A stretch of 64,000 nt of DNA, taken from assembly GCA_014728085.1 (NCBI GenBank), contig WJMF01000153.1, forward strand, positions 1 to 64,000, in the 5' to 3' direction. The DNA is from Candidatus Zhuqueibacterota bacterium (lineage in GTDB: Bacteria; Zhuqueibacterota; Zhuqueibacteria; Residuimicrobiales; Oceaniaggregativiventaceae). Below the pieces are notes generated by a model, which saw only the letters and a list, made by a program, of their open reading frames with translations, was not told the DNA's origin and ran no database searches. Both the position numbers and the translations under genes were made by a program. Below, piece after piece: positions 35,387-44,489 of the stretch (positions are counted from its first letter, which is position 1; the number at the start of each line of letters is the position of its first letter).

Positions 35387-38300
35387 TTATTTAAGTAATA
35401 CCAGTTTGATATGGTCGCGAAAAGAATCCGCGGAAATGATACAATAGTATACTCCACTACCGACCAGTTGTCCAATTTCATTCTTTCCATCCCAGGACAT
35501 CTTGTAAAAACCACTTTTACGGGAATCATTCAATAATGTCCGGACAAGTTGACCGGATATGTTGTAAATCTGCAAACAAACCTGTTCTTGTTTAGCCAGT
35601 TCAAAGGAGATCGTCGTCTCAATATTAAAAGGGTTGGGATAATTGGTCAACAGACGGCTTTCAAGCGGTTGTTCAAAAGAAAGCCGGATCGAATCCGTAA
35701 AGACAGCAACATTATCGTGGTAAATCATTTCCAGTTTATAGTATAGATCATTTTGTCTGGATTCCAGAGCCGTGCTGTAACTAAAATCACTGCTCTCTCG
35801 GACAGGGATAATAGTGGAATTTAATTTTCTAAAGCTACCGGTAGCATTTTCACTCATGTAAATATTAAAACCAACCAATCCCCTGGTATCACCTGTCTTC
35901 CAGTTCAGGGTCACGGTTCCATACTCAAATCCGGCATTAAAGGATTCAAGCTCCACCGCTGTTATCGTCTCGTCCAGCACCACATGCCAGGTATGGGCGA
36001 TGGTGTTTTTGCCGTCGCTGATTTGCAAACGAATACAAAATTCCTTCGGGTAGCTGGTATTTGTGTAGAGGACGAGCTGACCCCCATTTTTCTGAATAAG
36101 CACATCGTCGCGAAACCAGGAATGCTCGAGTTTGTCGTTATCGGGATCAATGGCATTTACAAGGAATTTTAGTTCCTGAAAATAACCGACGCGCAAGTAA
36201 ATATCTTCAGGTGACCACGCATTCAGTACGGGGAAATGATTTTGAGCGATCACATCGATTTGAACACGGTGGCTGGAGGTGCCTCCATTGATATCCGTTG
36301 CAGTAAAATCAACCATATGCGTACCCAGTTGATCGATCGACGGCTTCCAGACAAAGTAAAAGTGATTTAGGGAATCAAAATGAGCATGTTGCGGTAAATG
36401 ACGCGCAGACAATGTCAAATCCTGATTTTCGGGATCACTCGCCAGAATCTGAAACATTAAAGTTTGACCGACGGTTACAAAGGTGTCGGACAGAGCTGAA
36501 ATTTGTGGCGGCAAATTGGATTGCAGATTGGCGGTAAACTGAAGTGATTTGGCTGGTAACGAGTCAGTTGTAACCGTCACACTTTGAGTCCCATCGGTAC
36601 CCAGTCTCCACTGACAGGCGGCAACTCCGCCAGCATCGGTATTAACCAGGTTTCCCCCCAAAATTTCGCCAGCATTAAAACGGGGATTAAAGAGAACCGG
36701 AACCGCAGGCACCCCATTTCCATGCTGGTCGGTTACCTTAACCTTTAGCGAATCTTTCAAAATTTCTTTTCCCCGTGCGGTTTGTCTGTCACCAGCGATT
36801 TTCTCAAACTCAAAAACCTTGTCAGGCATGGCATCTATAGAAAACAAAACCGGAGACCCCTTTAAAGAGGTGTTCTGCGCCCGAAAATGATATACTTTGG
36901 CTGCGGTCCCCAGCTTGACGCTCACGAATGCCTGACCATTACTGTTGGTTTTAACCGGTTGTTCAGGAATAACGGTTCCATCTTCTGATTCACTTACAAA
37001 AGTAACCGGGACATTCGGTACCGGACTATTGAGTCGATCAACCACTTTAACCGCCAGTGGTGAAACAGTATCATTTACACGTGCCGCCGGATTATTTCCA
37101 AACAATAGAAACATGCTATCCGGCTGGGTATTCGCTATTGCACAATTGAACACGACCTGACGTTCTGCATCTATGGAGGCGCGCACTTTTACCGGACCGA
37201 TCTGACCTCTGGCGCGTAAAAATGACCGCGCATATCCGTGCATATCGGTTGTGTCCTTTGCAATCTCCAGGGATACATCGCCCTGTAACACCATAAAGTC
37301 AACGGCTATGCCTGCCAGAGGCGCTGACTCCTGCGCCACGACCTGAACGATTAAAGAATCGGCAAAGGGCTGGTTGGGTATTGAAAATTGTTCATCCCCT
37401 TTAATGATGGATATGTTCTTGTCGGTCGGCGTTTGGACGTAAGCTTTGAATGTTTGAACCTGGGTTAGGCCTTCCACCCGAACAACTGTCTTCTGCTCCC
37501 CGATACTGGAACCGAGTACCCAGGACACGCGGCAAGTGCCGGCCGAGTCACTGACGACGGGTTGATCCTCCAGGATATAACCCGCTGCAGGAAGAGGATC
37601 AAAAAACACAGGAATATCTGAAATCGGATTTCCAAAGATATCGACGACGCGAACAACGAGTGGATTTTCCAATCTGCTATTGATAGCACCATTCTGATTG
37701 TTGCCGGCTAAAATATAAAGCTCACTTGGCGGCCCCGCATAAAAATTGACCGTACTTTTTTGATCAAGAACTTTATTCTCGCCGATACTTACCTGAATCA
37801 CCTTTTTGCCGACACGGGTAGAGCGAAGCGTTGCCGTCGTTTTGCCGCTCATATCCGTTGGGGCAATCGGATCAGACAGAAGGTTGTTCTCTCCACTGAT
37901 CTGCAGCCGGATCTCCTTGTTGGGCACCGGATTTCCCAAAGAATCGACCAGAGTTACTTCAATCCGGCATTGTTCCACCCCATCTGCGCGAACAGGTGTC
38001 GTCGCCGTTATGGAACAAGTCGAAAGGTCCACATGCCCGTAAGGGGCGCTGGCGTAAAATTTCAAGCCGGAACCGTTCAGGGGATCTAACCCGTTATCAG
38101 CGGTCACGCGCACAACATGCACATCATTTCCGATTACAGGCCCAAGCTGATAGATCACAGAGGCAATCCCTTCAATATCCGTAAATACATCCAGCTGGCT
38201 CTTTTTTTCATTACCTATTTTACCGCCGCCGGATATGACCGAGAACGTAACGGGATGGCCGGGAATTGGCTTGTTTTGGGCATCGACCACTTTAACTTTT

Positions 38301-41300
38301 AAGGGATGCGGCAAAACATTGCCGGCCTGTTGCATCTGACCGCTGCCGCTGACAAGGGAGATGGCCTGAGCCATGCTGTTTTTTACGGATACATAAAATT
38401 TTAATGGCGAGTTAGCCAGTGGCGCTCCCAGATGATTAAAGGATTGAGCTTCAAAAATAGTACTCCAACGGCCGGTTTCATTTCCCACTTTCGGTATGAT
38501 CGATGCAACACCTTCATGGTCGGTCATCACGATTTCTTCAACATCTCCGTTCAACAAAGCCGATCCCTGTCTCACTAGAAATTTAACCGGATGGGAAGAA
38601 ACCGGATAGCCAAAACTATCAACAACCTTAACGCGAACCGGTTCTGAAAGCGGTTGTGATGTCAGCGCAATCAGGCTATCAGGTGACATGGTGATTAGTG
38701 CAGTGGGAGCCGAAGAGGCGATAGCAGAAAATTGTAAGGGAGACCCTTCGAGTTCATATCCGCCAAACCAGGATTCTGCCAGAAGCGACTGAGTTCCAAA
38801 TTCATTTCCCAGTTTAACCTGCACTGTGGCGATGCCAAAACTATCGGTTATGCGCTCGCTGCTGCCGGTACCATCAACCAGAACATCCTCTATGCCGCTA
38901 AAGACAACAATCTGACCCTGTACCGGATTACCGTACTGGTCTGTTACCTGAACCGAAACCGGATTGGGTAGCGTTGCTCCCGCATGAGCTGCCTGCATAT
39001 CCCCTCCGGCCTTGGATAAATGATAAGGACTATCGGCATCTGATGAAGCCGTAAAGACAATTTCCGTACCGAGCTCATTAATCGACGCCGCCACGCTGTG
39101 ATTGTTGACGCCGGCCCGTTCTCCCAGCGTTAAAACGATAGAGGCTTTGCCATCACTATCGGTACTGATACTTTTTTGTTTGGCATTCGATATCAATCCT
39201 TCCGTACTGGTAACGGAAAATTGTATTGGATAGCCGGAACAGGGCAAACCGCTTTCATCCAAAAGCTGGACAACAAAAGGATCATCCAGCTCGGAACCCA
39301 CAGTACCACTCTGACCATCGCCGCTCACTTTGATGATTTGAGCAGGCGGACCGGACGTGGATGTTGCATAAAAAACCACCCCCGGACCCGCATCGGTCAC
39401 ACTTGCTCCCAGACTATGGGCCCGAACGCCACTGTTTGGACCGAGAGTCCAGTCTACAGCTGCAATACCAGCCGAGTTGGTGAATACCGTTTTTTGAGAA
39501 GCACCGTCAATATTTCCACCCCCACCGAGCACCTGGTAAACAACAGAAAGATTCTCATGCGGATTACCAAATCCATCATGAACAAATACCTTTACTGAAT
39601 CTGAAAGCGGACGGTTTCCGGTACCGGTTTGATCTTCCGGCGATCTTCGCTCCACTACTTTTTCCGGACCCACATTAACAAATGCAGAGAACAAAATCGG
39701 TGAACCACTTAATTCATTTTGCAGATGAAACGCCTCGGCTTTAGCCGACTCGGTTCTACCCGCTATTGTACCCATCGTCCATTCTGTTTCAGCATACCCG
39801 TCCTCATTTGTGGTTACATATACCGAAGATAAATTATCCGGACCAAGAGAACCATTTCCCTGGAGGATCGAAAATTTAACAGAAAAACCAGGGAGCGGGT
39901 TGTCTCTGTCATCAAAGACACGAACCCGTAGGAGTGCATCCAGAGGCTGGCCGGCCTGACCCTGTTGACTGGCTGATGAAATACGCACTATTCGTGCGGG
40001 TTCGGATTTTTTTTCAACAATCGAAACTATTTGATCCGCATCTACACCCGTATATTGAGATATCAAGCCGTTATCAAATTGTACCTTCATATCGCAAAGG
40101 GCAAACTCGCCCAAACCAAAATGCTGCAAGCAAGAGCTCTGGCTGTTATATCCCTGACTGGCCGAAATAGACCGGAATCCCAAAATATGATCGCTGCTGT
40201 TGAGATGACCGGGTTGGTAGATCCAAATCTTGCTCCCCAAACCGGTTCGGCGATTCTGATCGTCGACAATTTCAACCAGCAAATAATGGTTGTTGTTTTG
40301 ACTATTATTGACCAGGAGGTGGTTTCTGCCATACTCACGTCTGTTGGTGCCATAATATCCCCCATTGGCGACACCGACCAAATCAATCCACCCATCCTTG
40401 TTCAGGTCTGCAGCTGCGCCTCCCCGGCCATCAGCGAAAATGACTTCTGCACCCGTACCCGGCTCCGGGGTAAAAGAACCATCACCGTTATTCAAATAGA
40501 TCTGCGAATAATTATTATTATAATTTTGATCACTCTTTAAAATATAAATATCGACAAAAGAATCATTATTAAAATCTCCCGGATAGACGGCATAAGCATC
40601 GGTGACAATACCGATTTCCTGACTCTTATTGACAAAAGTTTGATTATTTTGATTTTCATAAACAAGCAGGTGTGGCGCCGGTTCGGTAACATCATAACCT
40701 TGTGGTAAAAAGAGATCCAGGTCACCATCGTTATCATAGTCTGCAAAAACGGGGCTGTTCACTTTGGCCGTAATATCTAAATTAAATGCTTCCGCCTGGT
40801 CCGTGAATTCACCCAGACCATTATTAACAAGAAGAACACAAGGGGCATTGCGTCGGGCCAGGAAGAGATCGGTGGCACCATCCTGATTGACATCAACATC
40901 TGTAACCGAGGTAAAATACTGACTACTGGTAGCGCGAATTGAGCTGGTGCCGCGATCCTCGAGTACGAATTGAGCATCTCCCTGGTTGATATAATACTCG
41001 GGCGCATAGACAGCATTCAAAACAAAAATATCCGTATCGCCATCGCGATCGGAATCAAAAGCCACAACACCCTGGCTTAGATTGTTCTGTTGTGAGATAC
41101 CCCGTTGGGAAGATTCATCATTAAAACGTTTATCGAATTGCTGAATCATCAGTTGATTCGAGGCATCTTTTCGACTTCGAAATAGATCAAGAAGGCCATC
41201 CTGATTGAAATCCGCAAAAACAGCGGCGCCCGAACAGTCTGAATTTTGCAGATTCAGCGCTTGTGATTGTTCTGTAAAGGTTCCTTCACCGCTCTGTACA

Positions 41301-42178
41301 AAGAGAAGGTCAGAGTGGTTCCGGATAGAGTTACAATAGGAAACATAAATATCATCCCGTCCATCGGCGTTGACGTCGGCGATAGAAACCGATTGTGCAC
41401 CCGCCAGGGTATCGACATCAAAATATGAAGAACGCGACCGGCTCTGGAACGAGACCTGCGCATCCGGGATATAAAGCTTTAAATCCGAAAATTTTGCCCC
41501 GTACAGGGATTTATATGCATTGGTATGATCATCTCCGATCAAAATGTAATAATATGGCTCTACCCAGCCGGGATTGCCTTTGTTGCTCAACTCACCCACG
41601 TAATTATCCAGAATCATATAAACTTTTCCCTGTGTCCAGACGATTTTAAAGGTGTAGGTTTGTTGCGGATCATAAGCCTGTTCGGCAAAACCGGATTCAG
41701 TGCGCATGTATCCCAACCCACCACCCGGTTCAAAGGCAAACGGAGTGGATACAATTTTCCAGAAGAGCTGGCCGTTTTCGATATATTTCGGTTCTGTTTT
41801 AAAGGTGGCATAAGCTGAAGAGGTGCCATCTACATTGTAGTAAAATCCTCCCGGATCAGACCAAATCGAAACCGGAACCCAGTCATTATCCAGATTGGAT
41901 ATACGAACATTGGTCACTTTTACTTCAAGCGTGCCTTCAAAGGGAAGATAATCCTTCATCTTCACAAGCAAGCGGCTATCAATGGCCCTGGACTGCCAGC
42001 CCTGACCTGAGATAAAATCACCATTCAGATTTTCTATTTTGACGATATCCGTATCGATTTCACCATCCAGTTTGTGCTGAAAAATCAATTTCTGATGGAC
42101 AGGATAGTCAGCGGCAAATCCCTGTGAACACAATAGAAAAAGAGTAATGACAGCTATGAGATATTTTTTTACAGACAC
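35387..42178 (-). CDS. Giant exported repeat protein with LamG-like N-terminal domain (copy 4)
   Basis: 2,263 aa, first gene of the tandem array. It begins at a GTG (42178) with GGAG 8 nt upstream; no other start precedes the signal peptide ('LIAVITLFLLCSQGFA'). Order as in copy 3: LamG-like domain (about 30-245, 'YTFKIVWTQGKVYMILDNYV'), FG-GAP/VCBS repeats (about 255-645, 'DYDNDGDLDLFLPQGY'), UnbV-like domain ('SCLQHFGLGEFALCDMKV'), eleven BIG1-like repeats, two cadherin/PKD-like domains, fibronectin-like 'VELESFNAGFEYGTV', and tail 'TNYPNPFNIETTISF ... KLVLLK'. The gap to copy 3 is 20 bp, so the four genes are likely one operon. Confidence 0.9.
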   Translation of the reverse strand: MSVKKYLIAVITLFLLCSQGFAADYPVHQKLIFQHKLDGEIDTDIVKIENLNGDFISGQGWQSRAIDSRLLVKMKDYLPFEGTLEVKVTNVRISNLDNDWVPVSIWSDPGGFYYNVDGTSSAYATFKTEPKYIENGQLFWKIVSTPFAFEPGGGLGYMRTESGFAEQAYDPQQTYTFKIVWTQGKVYMILDNYVGELSNKGNPGWVEPYYYILIGDDHTNAYKSLYGAKFSDLKLYIPDAQVSFQSRSRSSYFDVDTLAGAQSVSIADVNADGRDDIYVSYCNSIRNHSDLLFVQSGEGTFTEQSQALNLQNSDCSGAAVFADFNQDGLLDLFRSRKDASNQLMIQQFDKRFNDESSQRGISQQNNLSQGVVAFDSDRDGDTDIFVLNAVYAPEYYINQGDAQFVLEDRGTSSIRATSSQYFTSVTDVDVNQDGATDLFLARRNAPCVLLVNNGLGEFTDQAEAFNLDITAKVNSPVFADYDNDGDLDLFLPQGYDVTEPAPHLLVYENQNNQTFVNKSQEIGIVTDAYAVYPGDFNNDSFVDIYILKSDQNYNNNYSQIYLNNGDGSFTPEPGTGAEVIFADGRGGAAADLNKDGWIDLVGVANGGYYGTNRREYGRNHLLVNNSQNNNHYLLVEIVDDQNRRTGLGSKIWIYQPGHLNSSDHILGFRSISASQGYNSQSSCLQHFGLGEFALCDMKVQFDNGLISQYTGVDADQIVSIVEKKSEPARIVRISSASQQGQAGQPLDALLRVRVFDDRDNPLPGFSVKFSILQGNGSLGPDNLSSVYVTTNEDGYAETEWTMGTIAGRTESAKAEAFHLQNELSGSPILFSAFVNVGPEKVVERRSPEDQTGTGNRPLSDSVKVFVHDGFGNPHENLSVVYQVLGGGGNIDGASQKTVFTNSAGIAAVDWTLGPNSGVRAHSLGASVTDAGPGVVFYATSTSGPPAQIIKVSGDGQSGTVGSELDDPFVVQLLDESGLPCSGYPIQFSVTSTEGLISNAKQKSISTDSDGKASIVLTLGERAGVNNHSVAASINELGTEIVFTASSDADSPYHLSKAGGDMQAAHAGATLPNPVSVQVTDQYGNPVQGQIVVFSGIEDVLVDGTGSSERITDSFGIATVQVKLGNEFGTQSLLAESWFGGYELEGSPLQFSAIASSAPTALITMSPDSLIALTSQPLSEPVRVKVVDSFGYPVSSHPVKFLVRQGSALLNGDVEEIVMTDHEGVASIIPKVGNETGRWSTIFEAQSFNHLGAPLANSPLKFYVSVKNSMAQAISLVSGSGQMQQAGNVLPHPLKVKVVDAQNKPIPGHPVTFSVISGGGKIGNEKKSQLDVFTDIEGIASVIYQLGPVIGNDVHVVRVTADNGLDPLNGSGLKFYASAPYGHVDLSTCSITATTPVRADGVEQCRIEVTLVDSLGNPVPNKEIRLQISGENNLLSDPIAPTDMSGKTTATLRSTRVGKKVIQVSIGENKVLDQKSTVNFYAGPPSELYILAGNNQNGAINSRLENPLVVRVVDIFGNPISDIPVFFDPLPAAGYILEDQPVVSDSAGTCRVSWVLGSSIGEQKTVVRVEGLTQVQTFKAYVQTPTDKNISIIKGDEQFSIPNQPFADSLIVQVVAQESAPLAGIAVDFMVLQGDVSLEIAKDTTDMHGYARSFLRARGQIGPVKVRASIDAERQVVFNCAIANTQPDSMFLLFGNNPAARVNDTVSPLAVKVVDRLNSPVPNVPVTFVSESEDGTVIPEQPVKTNSNGQAFVSVKLGTAAKVYHFRAQNTSLKGSPVLFSIDAMPDKVFEFEKIAGDRQTARGKEILKDSLKVKVTDQHGNGVPAVPVLFNPRFNAGEILGGNLVNTDAGGVAACQWRLGTDGTQSVTVTTDSLPAKSLQFTANLQSNLPPQISALSDTFVTVGQTLMFQILASDPENQDLTLSARHLPQHAHFDSLNHFYFVWKPSIDQLGTHMVDFTATDINGGTSSHRVQIDVIAQNHFPVLNAWSPEDIYLRVGYFQELKFLVNAIDPDNDKLEHSWFRDDVLIQKNGGQLVLYTNTSYPKEFCIRLQISDGKNTIAHTWHVVLDETITAVELESFNAGFEYGTVTLNWKTGDTRGLVGFNIYMSENATGSFRKLNSTIIPVRESSDFSYSTALESRQNDLYYKLEMIYHDNVAVFTDSIRLSFEQPLESRLLTNYPNPFNIETTISFELAKQEQVCLQIYNISGQLVRTLLNDSRKSGFYKMSWDGKNEIGQLVGSGVYYCIISADSFRDHIKLVLLK

Positions 42179-42337
42179 TCCCGGGACTCCATTCGTTCAG
42201 ATTAATCACTTAAATTGGGCACATCCATTGATAGAATTCTCCGACGCCTATGTTGCAATAACCAGGCCGGGAGCAGAAAAAGCAGGAGAGAAAAAAAGCA
42301 GTAAAATTCTTCTTAAAAGCGAACAATAAATACAATA

Positions 42338-42367
42338 AAAACAGCCTGGCATCTTGTGGCCTGTTTT
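42338..42367 (-). terminator. Possible terminator in the leader
   Basis: AAAACAGCC (42338-42346) pairs with GGCCTGTTTT (42358-42367) with one bulged C. On the minus strand the stem ends in five T, as in an intrinsic terminator. It lies about 260 nt past the surface-protein stop codon and could instead be an attenuator ahead of the giant genes. Confidence 0.35.
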
Positions 42368-42462
42368 CCGTTTTTCGGGCAAATCCCGATAGCCGCTGTA
42401 CAACTGTTCCAACATTTAACATGTTGTATCAAAACGAAATTAAAAGTGGTTCGTTCGTTGGG

Positions 42463-42479
42463 ATGCGGTCCTAACGCAT
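42463..42479. repeat. Inverted repeat in the leader
   Basis: ATGCG (42463-42467) and CGCAT (42475-42479) flank a seven-base loop. A short perfect hairpin; no T run follows on either strand. Confidence 0.3.
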
Positions 42480-42536
42480 AAGCTACAGGAGTTGAGTGTT
42501 AAAAAAACGGAAGGAAAAATAAAGGACCTATCAACC

Positions 42537-42572
42537 CAGATTTCGCCAACTACAATTCAGTTTCGAAATCTG
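42537..42572. repeat. Nine-base perfect inverted repeat in the leader
   Basis: CAGATTTCG (42537-42545) and CGAAATCTG (42564-42572), separated by 18 nt, form a perfect 9-bp stem about 55 nt beyond the stop of the surface-protein gene. On the minus strand it is not followed immediately by a T run, so it is either an mRNA 3'-end stabilising stem, a protein site, or an imperfect terminator. Confidence 0.4.
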
Positions 42573-42624
42573 CGGATGACAGGTTAAATTCAGAGATACA
42601 GTACGGGGATTTTTGTTTATTTGT

Positions 42625-43653
42625 TTATTTCTCTTTTTCCAATAAACGTGCGTTCTGACGCTCGAGCTCTTTAATGCGCTTGTTGAGGCCAAGAATTTGC
42701 AATTGGAGATTTTCCACAGTTTCGAGGGTCTCGAATGACATTCTGGTCATATCGATAAGATTTTTATCTTCCTCGTCTGCGGGCGTTGCCCAGGGCAGGT
42801 GATGGTTCTTCTCTATGAATTTTTCAATTTCATCCAGCCCGAGTTTATCATAACCTTCGGAAAAAACATAATCAGGTTTGGTATACGGTGTCCCGGCACC
42901 CGCACCATAGTAAACGCTGCCGGTAGCACGGATATCACCATCGACATCGAGTTCAAATTGCGGAGACCAACTCCAGCTGTTACCAATTCCGACTTTATCC
43001 ATAAAAAGGGATTTTGCTCCCAGGGCCGCAAAAGCAAATACATTATCAAATGGACCATAGGGTTCCTTGTTGCCGTTAACGGTTGCCATCATAGCAACAG
43101 CCTTACCATCGGATAAGGACCCGATATCGATTTGTATTTCATCAGCATCCAGCACAGATTGAGCCCCGTAAAGATTTTTTTGCATCATCAGCGGATTTTC
43201 ATTATTGGGTTCCCAATTGTAGACGCCGAGCTGCGACCGCATCGCCAGATGATTGGAACCGGATCTATAGATATGCGCAGTCATTGCAGCATTGTTCATG
43301 TAGAGATCATTCACATCCGGAGCTTCAACAGTGGCATAGACCCCCGTGTGCGTATCGATAAAGTAACCGATATTTTGGCTCATGGTGATGGTCGGTACCC
43401 TGACGGCAATACCGGCTCTGGTGATGATTTCGCTCTCACTGCTGCCATAAAATCCACCCACATGAAGAGAATCATTTGTTCCATATATTTGTAAGGTTGC
43501 ACCGGGTTCTGTTACGCCAATGCCAACATTACCTGCTTTGGTTACGCGCATGTATTCTTTTGAGGGATTATCGCCATCTCGCACAATCATTTGTGCTGAT
43601 ACCAGGCCTGCCCAAACAAGATAAATGACCAAAAGAGTTGCTGTCTTTCCCAT
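42625..43653 (-). CDS. Exported tail-fibre-like surface protein with C-terminal coiled coil
   Basis: 342 aa. Signal peptide (1-20, 'LVIYLVWAGLVSA'). The body has the repeated short beta signature of phage tail-fibre-like and FCB surface proteins ('GNVGIGVTEPGATLQIYG', 'GDIRATGSVYYGAGAG'). The C-terminal segment 'PDYVFSEGYDKLGLDEIEKF' with 'HLPWATPADEE' and a closing coiled coil ('LQILGLNKRIKELERQNARL') matches a common FCB cell-surface module in which the coiled coil trimerises the shaft. GAGGAG precedes ATG 43653. It lies upstream of the giant operon, in the same direction, with a 446-bp gap. Function unknown, probably structural or adhesive. Confidence 0.75.
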   Translation of the reverse strand: MGKTATLLVIYLVWAGLVSAQMIVRDGDNPSKEYMRVTKAGNVGIGVTEPGATLQIYGTNDSLHVGGFYGSSESEIITRAGIAVRVPTITMSQNIGYFIDTHTGVYATVEAPDVNDLYMNNAAMTAHIYRSGSNHLAMRSQLGVYNWEPNNENPLMMQKNLYGAQSVLDADEIQIDIGSLSDGKAVAMMATVNGNKEPYGPFDNVFAFAALGAKSLFMDKVGIGNSWSWSPQFELDVDGDIRATGSVYYGAGAGTPYTKPDYVFSEGYDKLGLDEIEKFIEKNHHLPWATPADEEDKNLIDMTRMSFETLETVENLQLQILGLNKRIKELERQNARLLEKEK

Positions 43654-43836
43654 GAATTTTATCTCCTCTGTTTACATCACCTGATAAATTATGGCATATA
43701 ACGGCCAATTTGGTGATCTCATCATAAACCGATGTTGTTTTTTAATGTTTTAACAACTTTCCAGGTCGCCTGACAGCAAATATGCAATATTTATACCAGC
43801 AATTAACCAATCGGTATAAAGCAACAAGAAATAAAC

Positions 43837-43865
43837 TTGACAAAAAAAGAAATGCTTGGTATTTT
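43837..43865 (+). promoter_or_regulatory. Sigma-70-type promoter for the DnaJ-domain gene
   Basis: Consensus TTGACA (43837-43842), 17-nt spacer, TATTTT (43860-43865). The predicted start near 43872 leaves a 25-nt leader with GGAG before the ATG at 43897. Confidence 0.55.
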
Positions 43866-43896
43866 AATAATCAGAAAATGATCCAACGGAGTTGTA

Positions 43897-44298
43897 ATGC
43901 CCAAAAATTATTATGTTATACTCGGGATTCCGAGAAATGCAACCCAGGAGCAAATAAAGGCTGCATATCGTCATCGTGCAAAAATTTTACACCCCGATCA
44001 CTATGGCGAGGATCGCAATCCCTTTCTAGAGGTTCAGGACGCCTATCAAACGCTGAGCTGCCCGGAAAAACGCAAGGCGTATGACCACCAGCTCGATGAA
44101 GCCAAAACGCAACCGACGGTTACCCTTTCAACTCACCGCTCTACCAGATCACCTATTGAACCCAATGAACCTTACCGCGGACGACAACAATCAAAAGTAG
44201 ACTCGCCATTTGATCAGTTAGAAGATTTTGTTTTCAGCTGGCTCACAAATATTTACTATTTTTCCGATCAGCCCTTTTCCCGGGGGGAATCAAAATAA
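43897..44298 (+). CDS. Small DnaJ-domain protein
   Basis: 133 aa. Residues 1-65 are a J domain: 'YYVILGIPRNATQEQIKAAY', the diagnostic HPD tripeptide in 'ILHPDHYGED', and 'AYQTLSCPEKRKAYD'. J domains stimulate Hsp70 ATPase. There is no G/F region, zinc finger or C-terminal substrate-binding domain; the remaining 70 residues are basic and Pro/Ser-rich then aromatic ('FVFSWLTNIYYF'), a tail I do not recognise. It is therefore a specialised type III co-chaperone-like protein rather than DnaJ. Own promoter upstream; a 56-aa ORF follows after 20 nt. Confidence 0.85.
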   Translation: MPKNYYVILGIPRNATQEQIKAAYRHRAKILHPDHYGEDRNPFLEVQDAYQTLSCPEKRKAYDHQLDEAKTQPTVTLSTHRSTRSPIEPNEPYRGRQQSKVDSPFDQLEDFVFSWLTNIYYFSDQPFSRGESK

Positions 44299-44318
44299 TT
44301 TATTTCGAGCGGGAGGTT

Positions 44319-44489
44319 ATGATGAACAAGACACCGAGTGACCTGGATATTGCCCAGCGGGCCAGCCTGAATGCTATCGAAACCCTCGCAGACAAAATTG
44401 GTCTGGACGAACGCTATCTGAACCTCTACGGAACATATATGGATGTCAATATTGATATGGAAAGCGGTGAGATTAAGGGATTATTCTAA
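44319..44489 (+). CDS. 56-aa ORF resembling the N-terminus of formate-tetrahydrofolate ligase (truncated)
   Basis: ATG 44319 (a second ATG follows directly) lies 2 nt after GGGAGG (44311-44316), or 5 nt if the second is used. The product contains 'PSDLDIAQRASLNAIETLAD', then 'IGLDERYLNLYGTYM', which reads like the first 40 residues of formate-tetrahydrofolate ligase (PSDxEIAQ..I..IAxKLGI....LELYGKY). The enzyme has about 550 residues, so everything after the LYGxY segment is missing, and the last 15 residues do not match. The stop codon overlaps the convergent dGTPase gene by 4 nt. Either a decayed fhs gene fragment with a retained ribosome binding site, or a small protein derived from it. 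Confidence 0.55.
   Translation: MMNKTPSDLDIAQRASLNAIETLADKIGLDERYLNLYGTYMDVNIDMESGEIKGLF

Larger units (their letters stand above)
42179..42624. other. Structured intergenic leader of the giant-protein operon
   Basis: 446 bp without a convincing ORF. It holds three inverted repeats (described separately at 42338-42367, 42463-42479 and 42537-42572) and AT-rich sequence. A promoter for the giant operon must lie here; the nearest candidate (TTGCAA, 17 nt, TCTATC, minus strand) is weak. Confidence 0.5.

Noticed and set aside
42451-42510. Possible cyclic-di-GMP riboswitch-like sequence (ATGCG/CGCAT hairpin followed by GCTACAGGAG)
   Set aside because: Only part of the GEMM-I pattern is present and no plus-strand gene follows; on the minus strand the match is worse.
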